DNA from: Oscillospiraceae bacterium
GTDB lineage: Bacteria > Bacillota > Clostridia > Oscillospirales > Ruminococcaceae
DNA: 64,000 nucleotides
NCBI GenBank assembly: GCA_025758045.1
Contig: CP107208.1
Span: 496,001 to 560,000, forward strand
Reading direction: 5' to 3'
The notes beneath the pieces were generated by a model. The model was not told where the DNA came from. It searched no databases and worked only from the letters and a program-made list of their open reading frames with translations. Of this stretch, positions 10,224 through 19,316 are shown piece by piece. The first letter of the stretch is position 1, and the number at the start of each line of letters is the position of its first letter. Position numbers and translations under genes: made by a program.

Positions 10224-10868
10224 TTACTCCTGCTGGCTGTCCTCGTTCACGGTTGCAAGGCTCTGGTCGGTTTCCATGTTCTCGCTCGTCGGGGTTTCCT
10301 CTTTCGGCTTCGGCTTATAAATGTAGAAGTAGAAGAAAGCACCTGCACCGCCCAGCGCAGCCACGAATACCAGCAGCAGAATCTTATTCATGCCGCCGTT
10401 CGATTCCTCTTTCGGTTCTTCGATTTCCACATCCGGGGTAGGTTCGGGTTTGGTTTCGGGCAGAACTACCGCAGGCGTTTCTTCTTCCTGCTTGCCGTTC
10501 CGCTCTTCATCGTCCAGAAACTCCTGCAAATCGTACTCGTCGATCATCGAGAGCATATAGACGTTTTCGCTGTTCCGCGCCCGGTCAATCACCAGAAAGA
10601 ATGTGTTGCCGCCCTTGGTCTTGACCGTGAAGAACTCCTTGCTGGGGTCATCTACGATGTTGTCCTCCACCTCGCCGTTGCCTGCGATGGTGAACGGAAT
10701 CTTTTCTTCCTCCGTCGGCTCTGCCTCCTCAATCACCTGTGTCGGTTCCTCCGTCACCTCAGTGGTGTCCACAAAGGCAAAGGCCGGAGTCGAAAAGCCC
10801 ACCGCCATCAGCAGGGTCAGAATTGTGCTGGGGATAACAACTCCCAGCCGTTTAAGCATCTTTTTCAA
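10224..10868 (-). CDS. CD1107-family mobile element protein (DUF4366), exported and membrane-anchored
   Basis: A 214-residue protein of the DUF4366/CD1107 family found in clostridial ICE transfer modules. It has a classic signal peptide (lysines, then a hydrophobic core ending in AFA near residue 31) and an acidic Glu/Pro-rich stretch. A globular middle follows (around FFTVKTKGGNTFFLVID), then a second acidic linker and one C-terminal membrane segment (ILLLVFVAALGGAGAFFYFYIY) with a short cytoplasmic tail. This layout suggests a cell-surface protein tethered near the conjugation channel; its molecular role is unknown. The start overlaps the 3' end of the DUF4315 gene by 17 bases, which indicates one transcript and coupled translation. 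Confidence 0.85.
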   Translation of the reverse strand: MKKMLKRLGVVIPSTILTLLMAVGFSTPAFAFVDTTEVTEEPTQVIEEAEPTEEEKIPFTIAGNGEVEDNIVDDPSKEFFTVKTKGGNTFFLVIDRARNSENVYMLSMIDEYDLQEFLDDEERNGKQEEETPAVVLPETKPEPTPDVEIEEPKEESNGGMNKILLLVFVAALGGAGAFFYFYIYKPKPKEETPTSENMETDQSLATVNEDSQQE

Positions 10869-11124
10869 TCGCTTTCTCCGTTTCTGCTTCCTCCGAAGCG
10901 TTGTTTACAGCGGTCAGGAACGTCACGTTGCCCGCCTGAATGTTGTCCAGCAGAGCCAGCAGTTCGCGCCCGCCCATCTTGGTGCTGCGGATGGCACGAA
11001 TGATCTCGCTGTCCTCTTCCTTTTTCTGTGCTGCCCGGATGGTTCTCAGCCGTTCTTCCAGTTCCGCGATCTGCTGTTCCGTCTTTTCGGCTTCATCAAG
11101 ATATTTCTGTAATTTTTTGCCCAT
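10852..11124 (-). CDS. DUF4315-family small coiled-coil protein
   Basis: A 90-residue, highly charged protein (MGKKLQKYLDEAEKTEQQ...) matching the DUF4315 family that accompanies CD1107/CD1108 genes in ICEs. The first 50 residues form a likely coiled coil (heptads with EQQIAELEERL). The middle (KMGGRELLALLDNI) is the most conserved part, and the C-terminus is acidic. It overlaps the DUF4366 start by 17 bases and follows the NlpC/P60 gene by 11 bases, so it belongs to the transfer operon. Function is unknown; a small structural or chaperone-like role in transfer is only a guess. Confidence 0.85.
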   Translation of the reverse strand: MGKKLQKYLDEAEKTEQQIAELEERLRTIRAAQKKEEDSEIIRAIRSTKMGGRELLALLDNIQAGNVTFLTAVNNASEEAETEKAIEKDA

Positions 11125-11135
11125 CGGCCCTCCTT

Positions 11136-13145
11136 TCAGTTGATGCGGCCAAAGCCTAAAAAGTGGCTCTGCCAGTAGGTCGAGTTAATGCTGGTGTAGG
11201 AAATGGGGTCGCCGCAGTGGATCATCATCCCATTGCCGACGTAGATTCCAACGTGCGACGCGCCAACGGTGTTATAGGTTTTCTCAAAGAAGATCAAGTC
11301 ACCAGGCTGTGCATCCGCAGGAGAAACATAACTGCACTTTCCGCGCAGACCGTTGGCTGTTGTACGCCCGACGCTCCACCCATTGCCGCTGTTATTGATG
11401 ACCCAGCAGACGAAGCCGGAGCAATCAAAACTGGTGCTTGGGGAACTTCCGCCCCACACATACGGCATACCAAGATACTTTTCGGCTTCCTCAATCATCC
11501 TTGCGAACTTTTCATCCGAAAGGGCTTCCGATGGAATATCATACTTGAAACCACCGCCGGAGCCACCAGCACCGCTGCCTGTACCGATGCTGCCTGTTGT
11601 ACCGCCGCTGTATGTCGGGGAGCCTGCGCCGAATAGTTCGGGGCGATTGCCATAGGTCAGGTTATAGGCATCGTACCGCCCGGTCTGCTTCCGATTCATG
11701 TTCTTCCGCGCGATGGTATCGAAGCCCTTATTTTTCAGCAGGACATTGAGGATTTTATACTCGTACTCCACTTCTTCCTGATAAGTATAGGTTTCCATGC
11801 TGATGTTTCCAAAAGCGTCAATCGTTGGCCGAACCCCTACTCTGGTTTCCATGCGTGTGCGAATCTCAATGGTTTCCCACACTTTCAGGAGGTACTGCTG
11901 CTTGAACAGTTCCTTGATAACAGGCTTGACCTGTCCTCTGGTGAACTGCTCATAAACCGCAGTCAGATGGGAAATAAGCTGATATGGGTCATGGCCGATC
12001 TCGTCAAGCTGATAGCGGTATTCATCATAGCCCGGATGGGTGGATTCCATCTGCCGAATCTGCTTATCCAGTTCCTTTTCCAGTTCCAGATAATCTTCTT
12101 CCGCACCTTTCATGTCGGCATCCTTGCTGGGGTAAGTCGTTCCCACAAAGGTACTGCCCGTTCCCTGAATCGCTGCACCACAGCTTGAAAAGGCTCCCAG
12201 CATGACCATCACCAGAAGGATGCCAACACCAATACTGACCCACAGGGTTTTATTCTGCACGACGATCTCCTGCACCGCCGCTTTCGCTTTCTCCGTAATG
12301 GTGTTTGTTGCCGCAGCTGCCTGCTTGCTGGCGGCAGTTCCGGCTTTCTGGCCGCGCTTGGCGGCTGCATAGGCATCCTTATACTGCTTTTTCTGGTAAA
12401 ACTTCGCGCCGACTGTCTTTGCTTCACCTCCTGCGGCAGTCGGCGGTGGCTGGGGCTGTTTCTTTTTCAGCGACGGTTCTGCTGCATTTTCTGCCGTGCC
12501 GCCCTCACTCTCGGAGAATTTCAGACGGCTGGCCTTCTGATCCTCGCCACCTCTTTTCTTTGCCCTGGCAGATTTGTCTTTGGGCTTTTTTCTACCTTTG
12601 ACAAAGTGGTGCAGGCGTTCGGCGGCTTCTTCCGACTTGTGAGCAGCTTCCACGCCGGAATTGTCCTTTTCTACCTGATGTACTTTCTGATGGGCGAACC
12701 CGGTGGCGGTATCCACTCCTTTCTTGGCCACCTTCTTAACGCCCATCCCCATGCCACGGACAATGCCGCCTTTTTCATCCTCAAAAGAAAGTCGGCCTTT
12801 CTTGGTCTGCGGCTCTGCATCCGCTTCCGCAGGCGCATCCTTCGGCTTCCCATCCTCCTGATGGGCTTTGTAATAGTCTGCGCTCTGCTTGGCGGTGCTG
12901 TGATGCCGGGGTGCATCCTCCTCCCCGTCCCCGGCATCCATACAGATTTCTTCGTCCATGACAGGTGCTTCGTCTGCTTCCTTTTCCGCAGTTTCTTTTG
13001 CCGAATCTTCTTTCTCAAGCTTTTCTTCTGCGGTTGCGGACTTCTGTTCCCCGGTGCGGAGGTTTTCATCCACCAGACCATCCTTGGTCATTTTCTGGAC
13101 GATTTTATCTCTGCCCCGAAACTTTTTGTCTGCTATGGAAATCAC
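11136..13145 (-). CDS. CD1108-family conjugation protein with NlpC/P60 peptidoglycan hydrolase domain
   Basis: A 669-residue VirB1-like wall enzyme. The N-terminal about 290 residues are charged, Lys/Glu-rich and probably cytoplasmic. One membrane segment follows (LWVSIGVGILLVMVMLGAF, near 300), then an extracellular region. A Gly/Ser linker leads to a C-terminal NlpC/P60 domain from about residue 545. The domain shows the catalytic cysteine in FDCSGFVCW (near 571) and the histidine in ASHVGIYVG (near 630). NlpC/P60 enzymes cleave peptidoglycan stem peptides, so this protein should open the wall locally for the mating channel. The gene lies between the VirB4 block and DUF4315, its usual place in Tn1549-like ICEs. 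Confidence 0.92.
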   Translation of the reverse strand: MISIADKKFRGRDKIVQKMTKDGLVDENLRTGEQKSATAEEKLEKEDSAKETAEKEADEAPVMDEEICMDAGDGEEDAPRHHSTAKQSADYYKAHQEDGKPKDAPAEADAEPQTKKGRLSFEDEKGGIVRGMGMGVKKVAKKGVDTATGFAHQKVHQVEKDNSGVEAAHKSEEAAERLHHFVKGRKKPKDKSARAKKRGGEDQKASRLKFSESEGGTAENAAEPSLKKKQPQPPPTAAGGEAKTVGAKFYQKKQYKDAYAAAKRGQKAGTAASKQAAAATNTITEKAKAAVQEIVVQNKTLWVSIGVGILLVMVMLGAFSSCGAAIQGTGSTFVGTTYPSKDADMKGAEEDYLELEKELDKQIRQMESTHPGYDEYRYQLDEIGHDPYQLISHLTAVYEQFTRGQVKPVIKELFKQQYLLKVWETIEIRTRMETRVGVRPTIDAFGNISMETYTYQEEVEYEYKILNVLLKNKGFDTIARKNMNRKQTGRYDAYNLTYGNRPELFGAGSPTYSGGTTGSIGTGSGAGGSGGGFKYDIPSEALSDEKFARMIEEAEKYLGMPYVWGGSSPSTSFDCSGFVCWVINNSGNGWSVGRTTANGLRGKCSYVSPADAQPGDLIFFEKTYNTVGASHVGIYVGNGMMIHCGDPISYTSINSTYWQSHFLGFGRIN

Positions 13146-13164
13146 CTCCTTCCGGCTGGAGCCG

Positions 13165-13485
13165 TCATGCGATCAAGGCTGCGTGGGTTTCCCACTTATC
13201 AAGCACCTGCTCCAGCTTCCGGGCAAAGGCAATCAGACGGGCGTTCACTTCCTCACGGTCAAGATAACCGTGAGCTTCCATGTGAAAGCCGTCAGTCAGT
13301 TCATCGGCCAGTGTGCCAACGGCATAGAAATCTTCCAGCACCGTATGCACCACCGATTCTTCATCGTGGAAGTTGAGCGGCTCCACCTCATCGAAAGGCG
13401 GGCCGGAATCGCTTTCGTGCGGCTCCATGTCAGAGTGATGATGAATCTTGCGGCTCAGTCGGTCAAAAATATTCGATGTGTTCAT
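13165..13485 (-). CDS. Small conserved ICE protein of unknown function
   Basis: A 106-residue acidic protein (MNTSNIFDRLSRKIHHHSD...). It begins with a His-rich segment and ends in a helical, charged region (ARLIAFARKLEQVLDKWE). No catalytic motif or membrane segment is visible. Its start codon overlaps the VirB4 stop as ATGA, and the NlpC/P60 gene follows 19 bases later, so it is part of the transfer operon. A partner of VirB4 or of the wall hydrolase is possible, but only its position suggests that. Confidence 0.75.
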   Translation of the reverse strand: MNTSNIFDRLSRKIHHHSDMEPHESDSGPPFDEVEPLNFHDEESVVHTVLEDFYAVGTLADELTDGFHMEAHGYLDREEVNARLIAFARKLEQVLDKWETHAALIA

Positions 13486-15887
13486 GCTTCTTTTTTCTCC
13501 TTGTATTTTCCCATCTCATTAGGCTTCGTTGTCATCAGGCTGTACAGTTTCAGCGAAGTATCAAACTTATCCTTGAACGGGATAATCGTATTGCCGTAGA
13601 ACAGCAGCCCCTCGCCCTCGTTGCTGTTCGTAACATAGGAAAGCTGGAACGGCGAGATATTCAGCTGCTTGGCAAGGATTTGCCGATCGCCGGATGCCTG
13701 GTTAAGCATATAGATGAAATCGCTGTTCTCAAAGATGTTCTCGATTTCACGGCTGGCGAGCAAATCCTTGATGTTCTGGGTGATGCCTGTGGGTACGCCG
13801 CCCCATTTTCGGAACCGCTTCCAGATCTCGACGCTGTATGCTGCGGTCTGTTCCTCTTTCAGCAGGAGGTGGAACTCGTCTATATAGTACCGGGTGTTCT
13901 TTTTGCTGTTGCGGTTGATGGTGACACGGTTCCAGACCTGATCCTGAACAATGAGCATACCCAGTTTTTTCAGCTGTTTGCCCAACTCTTTGATATCGAA
14001 ACAGATAATGCGGTTATCCAGTTCCACATTCGTCTGATGGTTGAACACACGCAGCGAACCATTGACGTAGATTTCCAGTGCCGTGGCGATACGCTGCGCC
14101 TGCCGTTCCTTCTGCTCCCGCAGGCAGTCGTACAGATCACCGAGCGTCGGCATATTCTCCGGCTTCGGATCGTTCAGATACTTCTGATAGACCAGCGGCA
14201 GGCAGCGGTCTATGACCGACTTTTCTTCCGGCTCCATGCCATCCCGTGCGCCCATAATCAGTTCGCACAGGGAAAGAATAAAGTCCGATTTCATGCCCAG
14301 CGGGTTATCATCGTCCGCATAGTTCAGGTTGATGTCCATCGGGTTGATGTAGTCCTTACTGGTGGACGAAATATGGATAACCTGACCGCCCAATGCTTCC
14401 ACCAGCGGATAATACTCGCCTTCCGGGTCTGCAACGATAATATCGTCCGTTGTGGTGAAGAACACGTTGGTGATTTCACGCTTTGCACTAAATGACTTGC
14501 CGCTTCCCGGTGTGCCGAGGATCAGACCATTCGGGTTTTTCAGCTGCTTCCGGTCTGCCATAATCATGTTGTTAGACACTGCGTTCAGACCATAATAGAG
14601 AGAATCGCCCTCCATAAAAAGCTCCTGCGTGGTGAAGGGAACGAAGATGGCAGTAGAAGTGGTGGTCAGTGCGCGCTTGATGGGAACGAGATTATTTGCC
14701 AGCGGCAGGCTGCTCATAAGGCCCTGTTCCTGCAAATAATCCAGACGGTTCAGAGTGCAGTTGAACTTCTGAGCGATGCCAGCAGTCTGAAACACAGCAC
14801 TATCCAACTCCTGCTTGGTCTTGGCCGTATTGAGGAAAAGCACCGTAACAAGGAACATACGCTCATTACGGCTCTGCAGATCATCCAGAATCTTCTTGGC
14901 CTCGCCGCCATAAGTCGCAAGGTCGCTCGGAATAATTTCCATATCATAACCAGACCTCACAGCTTTCTTCTGCTCCTCGATTTTCATACGGTCCAGGTCG
15001 GTAATTTTGCCTTTGATCAGTTTGATGGCTTTCAGCTGATCTACCGACTGCACATGAATGCTGACCACCAGATTTTTGTCCATGTCCAGAAATTCGGCCA
15101 GCACCTTATCCGTCAGTTCCGGGGCAAGGATGTTCAGATAGGATGCAGCACCATAGGTGTCACCCATCATAAAGTCCTTGCCGCTCTTGAACAGGAAACT
15201 GGTCGGGGCAATGAAGTCCTTTGTGGTCATACCGCTCTGCAGGATGCGGTCATAACTGAAATCGAACTTGTGCTGTTCCTCCTGATGAAAGGTTTCGTAC
15301 ATGATCTGCAGCCGTTCCACGCCGTTCAGCGGGTAGGCTTTCACACCCAGCACCTTGAAATTGTTGAGAATATCGGTTTCGATACGCTCCAGCCGGGGCT
15401 TTGCTTCCCGGACACTCTTTGCTTCGATACTGAACGTGATGTACTTCGTCCGAACCAGACCGTTATTGCCCTTGGCAAGCTGCTGTTTCAGCATCTGCGC
15501 ATATTCCATACGCACATCATCGAACTGGTCGTGTTGCGGCTCGATCTGTATGACCTTGTTGTACTCGCTCATGTCACTCTTATGGTTGATGAACGAAAGC
15601 TGAAAGCGGATGCTGGCATCGAAGTAGTTGAGGAAGTCGCACCAGCTTTCAAAGATGGTGTTCTTATCCTCGTTCTGTGCCAGCTGGTAGTTAATGTCGT
15701 AGAATCGGACAGTTTTGGAGTACAGATGTTCCTCCACCCGGCAGATACCGTCGCGCCCCATTTCCAGATATGGAATGGAACGCTGCACGGTCAACCGTTG
15801 TTCCTTTTCGTCCCTTTCGGGTTTACGAAAGAACTTTTGGAAGAAGCCGCCCGGCTGCGGTTTCTTCTTCGGTTCACTTTTTACCAA
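13482..15887 (-). CDS. VirB4-like conjugation ATPase
   Basis: An approximately 801-residue VirB4/CagE-family ATPase that powers the type IV secretion channel. I place the start at TTG 15887, giving MVKSEPKKKPQPGG, because GGAGG lies 5 bases upstream. A longer frame from 15950 would overlap PrgI by 77 bases and has no better site. Walker A is GTPGSGKSFSAK (near residue 460). A Walker B-like ICFDIKEL and the RYYIDEFHLLL motif follow near 640-680, and the C-terminal QNIKDLLASREIENIF helicase-like segment is intact. The gene sits downstream of PrgI and ends in an ATGA overlap with the next gene. It appears undamaged, unlike virD4 and Maff2 in the same element. Confidence 0.92.
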   Translation of the reverse strand: MVKSEPKKKPQPGGFFQKFFRKPERDEKEQRLTVQRSIPYLEMGRDGICRVEEHLYSKTVRFYDINYQLAQNEDKNTIFESWCDFLNYFDASIRFQLSFINHKSDMSEYNKVIQIEPQHDQFDDVRMEYAQMLKQQLAKGNNGLVRTKYITFSIEAKSVREAKPRLERIETDILNNFKVLGVKAYPLNGVERLQIMYETFHQEEQHKFDFSYDRILQSGMTTKDFIAPTSFLFKSGKDFMMGDTYGAASYLNILAPELTDKVLAEFLDMDKNLVVSIHVQSVDQLKAIKLIKGKITDLDRMKIEEQKKAVRSGYDMEIIPSDLATYGGEAKKILDDLQSRNERMFLVTVLFLNTAKTKQELDSAVFQTAGIAQKFNCTLNRLDYLQEQGLMSSLPLANNLVPIKRALTTTSTAIFVPFTTQELFMEGDSLYYGLNAVSNNMIMADRKQLKNPNGLILGTPGSGKSFSAKREITNVFFTTTDDIIVADPEGEYYPLVEALGGQVIHISSTSKDYINPMDINLNYADDDNPLGMKSDFILSLCELIMGARDGMEPEEKSVIDRCLPLVYQKYLNDPKPENMPTLGDLYDCLREQKERQAQRIATALEIYVNGSLRVFNHQTNVELDNRIICFDIKELGKQLKKLGMLIVQDQVWNRVTINRNSKKNTRYYIDEFHLLLKEEQTAAYSVEIWKRFRKWGGVPTGITQNIKDLLASREIENIFENSDFIYMLNQASGDRQILAKQLNISPFQLSYVTNSNEGEGLLFYGNTIIPFKDKFDTSLKLYSLMTTKPNEMGKYKEKKEA

Positions 15888-16242
15888 GGATGCCTCCTTT
15901 CTTCTGGATCGGTGCTGCGGTTTCCAGTTCTCTGTCATACAGATTTTCAATCTCGTAGCGGCGTACCGCAGGACGTTTGAAGCGGACGCTGATGAAATTC
16001 GTCAGGATGGTTTCAAGGTGCATCCCGTTTTTCTCGTACAGAGCAAAGAAAAACTCCGGCAGCATCAGAAGCACCATGCCTGCCGCTGCATTGCTGGTTC
16101 CCAGCGTATCACGCATAAGAAAATAGAACGGAACGCCGATGCCCGCCGCGAACCCCATGCACACAAGCTGGCGTTTCGTCAGGTTCAGAAAGACCTTGTT
16201 TTTCACTTTGGAAAGGTCTTTGGGTATCGTTACATAGGCCAT
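15874..16242 (-). CDS. PrgI-family membrane protein of the conjugation channel
   Basis: A 122-residue PrgI/VirB3-like protein (MAYVTIPKDLSKVKNKVFLN...). The N-terminal IPKDL...KxKxxxNLTKRQL signature is typical of PrgI. Two membrane spans follow (LVCMGFAAGIGVPFYFLM and AAAGMVLLMLPEFFFALY), and then a basic tail. In Gram-positive conjugation systems PrgI is always found just upstream of VirB4 and is thought to be an inner component of the channel. Here the same order holds, and the 3' end overlaps the VirB4 start by about 14 bases. Confidence 0.92.
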   Translation of the reverse strand: MAYVTIPKDLSKVKNKVFLNLTKRQLVCMGFAAGIGVPFYFLMRDTLGTSNAAAGMVLLMLPEFFFALYEKNGMHLETILTNFISVRFKRPAVRRYEIENLYDRELETAAPIQKKGGILGKK

Positions 16243-16245
16243 TGA

Positions 16246-16305
16246 TTACCAGAACAGCCAGACCGCCGCCGGGAAACGGCGTTGCCTGCTGTCTTTTCCT
16301 TTCAT
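16246..16305 (-). CDS. Possible 19-codon micro-ORF before PrgI
   Basis: A very short frame (MKGKDSRQRRFPAAVWLFW) fills the gap between the VirB6-like gene and PrgI and stops 3 bases before the PrgI start. It lacks a strong ribosome binding site. It has a basic head and an aromatic tail. It could be a small membrane peptide or a leader that couples PrgI translation, or chance. The gap is otherwise empty. Confidence 0.2.
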   Translation of the reverse strand: MKGKDSRQRRFPAAVWLFW

Positions 16306-16320
16306 TGGATTTTCCCGGAT

Positions 16321-17193
16321 TTAGTGACTGCCGAAGATCTGTTTGGACAGACTTCCCGTTTTGAGCAGCGAGAAACAAAGAATCACCGTGTAGGCCATTG
16401 TGCCGAACAATGCCGAGTGAATATCCGAAGATACCCGGATGCTGCCGATAAGGGCTGCATAGATTGCCACGCAGACCATCATCAGGAACGCTTGGAATGC
16501 CAGCGCGAACAGCCCTCGGAAGTAGTTTGTACCCACATGGCCCCATTCACGGTTACTCATGGTTGCAAACGGAATCGGAGCAAGCGAAGTGTAGAGGTAT
16601 ATTTCTATCATTCTGCCGTACATAATTACCGTGATAACCACCGACAGAATTTTCAGACACCAGCTTACAACAAGGGTTTCCAATGCCAGCGTCACCAGTT
16701 CGCCAATCGCCATTGTTGCCATTGCCGCCTGCATCTGCATGGAAAGAGAACTAATATCAATGGCGGTATTGCCACGGATAATGCCGGAGGAAGAATTTAC
16801 CACCGACTGTCCAATGTCAAATACCGCCATTGCAATATCGAACGTATGACTGACGAGATAGACTGCGATCCACATCTTCACGAAATACTTGAAGAACATC
16901 CAGGTGTCCACATCGTGCAGATTGTTCCGTTCCGTCAGCATCGAGATCAGCTCATAGCAGAGGATCAGCGTAATGATGATTCCTGCAATGGGAATCACCA
17001 CCGAATCCGAAATGTTACGGATCATGCTGAAAATGCTGCTGTTCCACCCTTGCGGTGTCTGCCCGACCTGAGCAGCGATTTCACTGGTCTGTTGGTTGAC
17101 CGCTGTGAACATCGTACTCAGGTTGGACTCCACCATGCCGGAAAGAAGTTCCCTCATCCATTTTTCGATTGCTGCGAAAATATTATCGAACAA
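16321..17193 (-). CDS. VirB6/TrbL-like membrane channel protein (CD1112 family)
   Basis: A 290-residue polytopic membrane protein of the CD1112/TrbL group. An amphipathic N-terminus (MFDNIFAAIEKWMRELLSGM...) is followed by hydrophobic spans around IPIAGIIITLILCYELISM, FKYFVKMWIAVYLVSHTF, VVSWCLKILSVVITVIMYG, and two near the C-terminus (ALAFQAFLMMVCVAIYAAL and MAYTVILCFSLL). Such proteins form part of the inner-membrane pore of conjugation systems. It lies 29 bases downstream of the broken Maff2 gene, as expected for this family, and upstream of PrgI. Confidence 0.9.
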   Translation of the reverse strand: MFDNIFAAIEKWMRELLSGMVESNLSTMFTAVNQQTSEIAAQVGQTPQGWNSSIFSMIRNISDSVVIPIAGIIITLILCYELISMLTERNNLHDVDTWMFFKYFVKMWIAVYLVSHTFDIAMAVFDIGQSVVNSSSGIIRGNTAIDISSLSMQMQAAMATMAIGELVTLALETLVVSWCLKILSVVITVIMYGRMIEIYLYTSLAPIPFATMSNREWGHVGTNYFRGLFALAFQAFLMMVCVAIYAALIGSIRVSSDIHSALFGTMAYTVILCFSLLKTGSLSKQIFGSH

Positions 17194-17222
17194 TGGCGGG
17201 TTTTCCTCCTATCGCTTGTTGA

Positions 17223-17315
17223 TTAACCGAACAGACCAGAGAGCAGCGGGATCAGCTGGGTGCCGATGAGAATGACACCGCCGCCGGACATCAGCTGCTT
17301 CATGCCCTGCGACTT
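17223..17315 (-). pseudogene. Maff2-family protein, C-terminal fragment
   Basis: This short frame encodes KSQGMKQLMSGGGVILIGTQ followed by LIPLLSGLFG and a stop, the C-terminal half of the Maff2 small membrane protein. The N-terminal half lies about 9 kb away at 26364-26488. Joined, they give a normal protein of about 76 residues with two membrane spans, so the gene was split by the transposon at 17316-26363. Maff2 proteins always sit between VirD4 and the CD1112 protein in these ICEs and are probably VirB2-like or channel subunits. Confidence 0.85.
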
Positions 17316-17338
17316 TACTGATGTGCGATAAAGAAGTA
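17316..17338. repeat. Left terminal inverted repeat of transposon 1
   Basis: The sequence TACTGATGTGCGATAAAG plus a few bases matches, at 17 of 23 positions, the inverted end at 26341-26363. It begins exactly where the Maff2 C-terminal frame is lost. Confidence 0.75.
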
Positions 17339-17364
17339 ATAGAAGTGTAAAAAATTTTGCCGTT

Positions 17365-17397
17365 CCTATCCGGCACTTGCGCATTGTGTCGGATAGG
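17365..17397 (-). terminator. Intrinsic terminator after the transposon 1 recombinase gene
   Basis: A perfect 8-base stem (CCTATCCG and CGGATAGG) with an additional inner CAC/GTG pairing. On the minus strand it is followed by a T-rich run. It lies just beyond the recombinase stop and next to the element end, so it insulates the transposon from the host operon. Confidence 0.7.
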
Positions 17398-17405
17398 TCG
17401 GGCGG

Positions 17406-19016
17406 TTATTCGGGCAAGTCCACCTTGCCAACAAAAGAATAATAAATCTCAATGTCCTGTCTGCGGGTCTTGTTCTCGTCATAGCTGCACTCATGCACAA
17501 CGATTTTCTCTACAAACTCCCGCAGCAGAGTAGGGGTAAGTTCTTCAAAGCTGGTATGCCGCCGGACAACATTCATAAACTTTTCTGCGTTCACGGTGGC
17601 TTCCTGTGCTTTGGAAAGCTCCGCTTGAATAGCAGCGGCTCTTTCTTTCAGCTCCCGTTGCTCTGCTTCATAGTCTGCCGACAGCTCTGTGAAACGCTCG
17701 TCTGATATGCGCCCGGTCACGCTGTCCTCATACAGCCGCTTGAAGATAGCGGATAACTCGGCTATGCGTTTCTCGGAGGCTTCCAGTTCCTTTTTCTTGG
17801 CGGCGTTCCTGCGTTTGCCCCCGTCCTCGTTCTGCTCAATCAAGAGTTTCATAAACCGGGCTTCATGCTTTGCCGCATAGCTGGTCACTTTCCGCAGATT
17901 GGAGAGTACACCAGCGGTCAAGAGGTCGGTGCGGATAAAGTGCGCCGTACAGTCATGGGTGCGTTTCTTGTAGTTGCCGCAGATATAACAGTCCTGCTTG
18001 CGCTTGTCCGTCTGGTATCGCTGCTGATACATCACGCTGCCGCAGTCCGCACAGAACAGTATGCCGGAGAACAAACCCACTTCATCATAGCGGTTTGGGC
18101 GTTTGCGCTGTTTGCGAAGCTCCTGCACCCGTTCCCATGTTTGGGTGTCTATGATAGGCTCGTGGTGGTTCTCGAAAATCACTTGCTTTTCCGGGGGATT
18201 TTCTACACTGTGCTTGACTTTGTAAGAAAGTTTTTCTGTCTTGAAATTTACCAGACAGCCTGTGTATTCCCGGTTTTCAAGGATATGCACTACGGTATTG
18301 GTCGCCCACTTGCACTCATAGCCGGGGTGGTAGCGGCGGGTGCTGCCCGTCCTGCGGTATTCAAGCGTTCCCGGCGTGGGGATTTGCTGCTCTGTGAGCA
18401 TACGGGCTATCTTGGTCGGACCATTCCCGGCAAGACAGAGGTTGTATATCTGCTTGACTACGGGTGCAGCTTCCTCGTCAATAATGAAATTTTCATCCTC
18501 GTCCATGAGGTAGCCATACACAGGCTTGCTTGTGATGGGCTTGCCATTCATGCCTTTTGAGCGTTTTACTGCTTTGATTTTCTTGCTCGTATCTCTCACC
18601 AGCCATTCGTTAAAGATATTCCGCAGCGGGGCAAAGTCATTGTCGCCCTGTGCGCTGTCCACTCCGTCATTGATAGCGATGAAGCGGACACCTTTCTGTG
18701 GGAAAATCATTTCCGTGTACATTCCCACTTGCAGGTAGTTTCGCCCTAACCTCGACATATCCTTTACGATAACTGTCCCGACTTTTCCGGCTTCAATGTC
18801 CGCAAGCATGGCTTGAAAACCGGGTCTTTGAAAGTTCGCACCAGAATAACCGTCGTCCGTGTACCAGCGCAGATTGGAAAAGCCGTTCTGCTTTGCATAG
18901 GTTTCAAGGATACGCTTCTGATTGGAAATGGAATTGCTTTCGCCTTGCAGCTCGTCCTCATGGGATAGTCTTGGGTAAAGGGCGGTAATTGGTTGTTGGT
19001 TGGTCTGTCTTAACAT
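17406..19016 (-). CDS. Large serine recombinase of transposon 1 (TnpX/TndX-like)
   Basis: A 536-residue large serine recombinase that should excise and integrate the transposon at a dinucleotide target. The N-terminal resolvase domain has the serine in ITALYPRLSHED and the conserved ESNSISNQKRIL, YTDDGYSGANFQRPGF, VIVKDMSRLGRNYL and AINDGVDS segments. A recombinase domain follows, then a zinc ribbon (CADCGSVM...CYICGNYKKRTHDC, near residues 330-370). A long coiled coil and the C-terminal REFVEKIVVHE segment complete it. Length and domain order are normal, so it is probably active. The start has GGAGGATTTT upstream. It is the last gene of the element before the left end. Confidence 0.93.
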   Translation of the reverse strand: MLRQTNQQPITALYPRLSHEDELQGESNSISNQKRILETYAKQNGFSNLRWYTDDGYSGANFQRPGFQAMLADIEAGKVGTVIVKDMSRLGRNYLQVGMYTEMIFPQKGVRFIAINDGVDSAQGDNDFAPLRNIFNEWLVRDTSKKIKAVKRSKGMNGKPITSKPVYGYLMDEDENFIIDEEAAPVVKQIYNLCLAGNGPTKIARMLTEQQIPTPGTLEYRRTGSTRRYHPGYECKWATNTVVHILENREYTGCLVNFKTEKLSYKVKHSVENPPEKQVIFENHHEPIIDTQTWERVQELRKQRKRPNRYDEVGLFSGILFCADCGSVMYQQRYQTDKRKQDCYICGNYKKRTHDCTAHFIRTDLLTAGVLSNLRKVTSYAAKHEARFMKLLIEQNEDGGKRRNAAKKKELEASEKRIAELSAIFKRLYEDSVTGRISDERFTELSADYEAEQRELKERAAAIQAELSKAQEATVNAEKFMNVVRRHTSFEELTPTLLREFVEKIVVHECSYDENKTRRQDIEIYYSFVGKVDLPE

Positions 19017-19127
19017 AAAATCCTCCGTTTCCGACAGCCAGCCCCACTATTCCGTACCTTGATTGTACCACATGGGGCGGCTGTCTGTATAGCGGCAAAA
19101 GCGTCAAATCTGCTTCTTTATGGTCGG

Positions 19128-19316
19128 TCAAATCGCCGTTTTTTGTGTAGCAGCTTCCGCTTCCAGCACTTTCATCATCTTGTCGGCTGCGGTGTCGGTT
19201 GCGCCCTGCTTGAAGAAGCCGGAAACGGTAAGGACGGAGTTGCCCATGCGGATTTCCGTCACACAGTCCGGGCGGCGGTCTGTTTTGGTGGTGCTTGTCT
19301 GTTTCGTTTCTGTCAT
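19128..19316 (-). CDS. TnpW-like small transposon protein
   Basis: A 62-residue protein (MTETKQTSTTKTDRRPDC...). The conserved core is VTEIRMGNSVLTVSGFFKQG, followed by a helical end (AADKMMKVLEAEAA). The pattern of a short strand pair and a helix matches TnpW proteins that accompany TnpX-type recombinases. Its ATG overlaps the stop of the DnaC-like ATPase gene, and AAAGGAGAG lies just upstream. Function is unknown. It may modulate excision, since such small proteins often sit next to the recombinase. Confidence 0.7.
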   Translation of the reverse strand: MTETKQTSTTKTDRRPDCVTEIRMGNSVLTVSGFFKQGATDTAADKMMKVLEAEAATQKTAI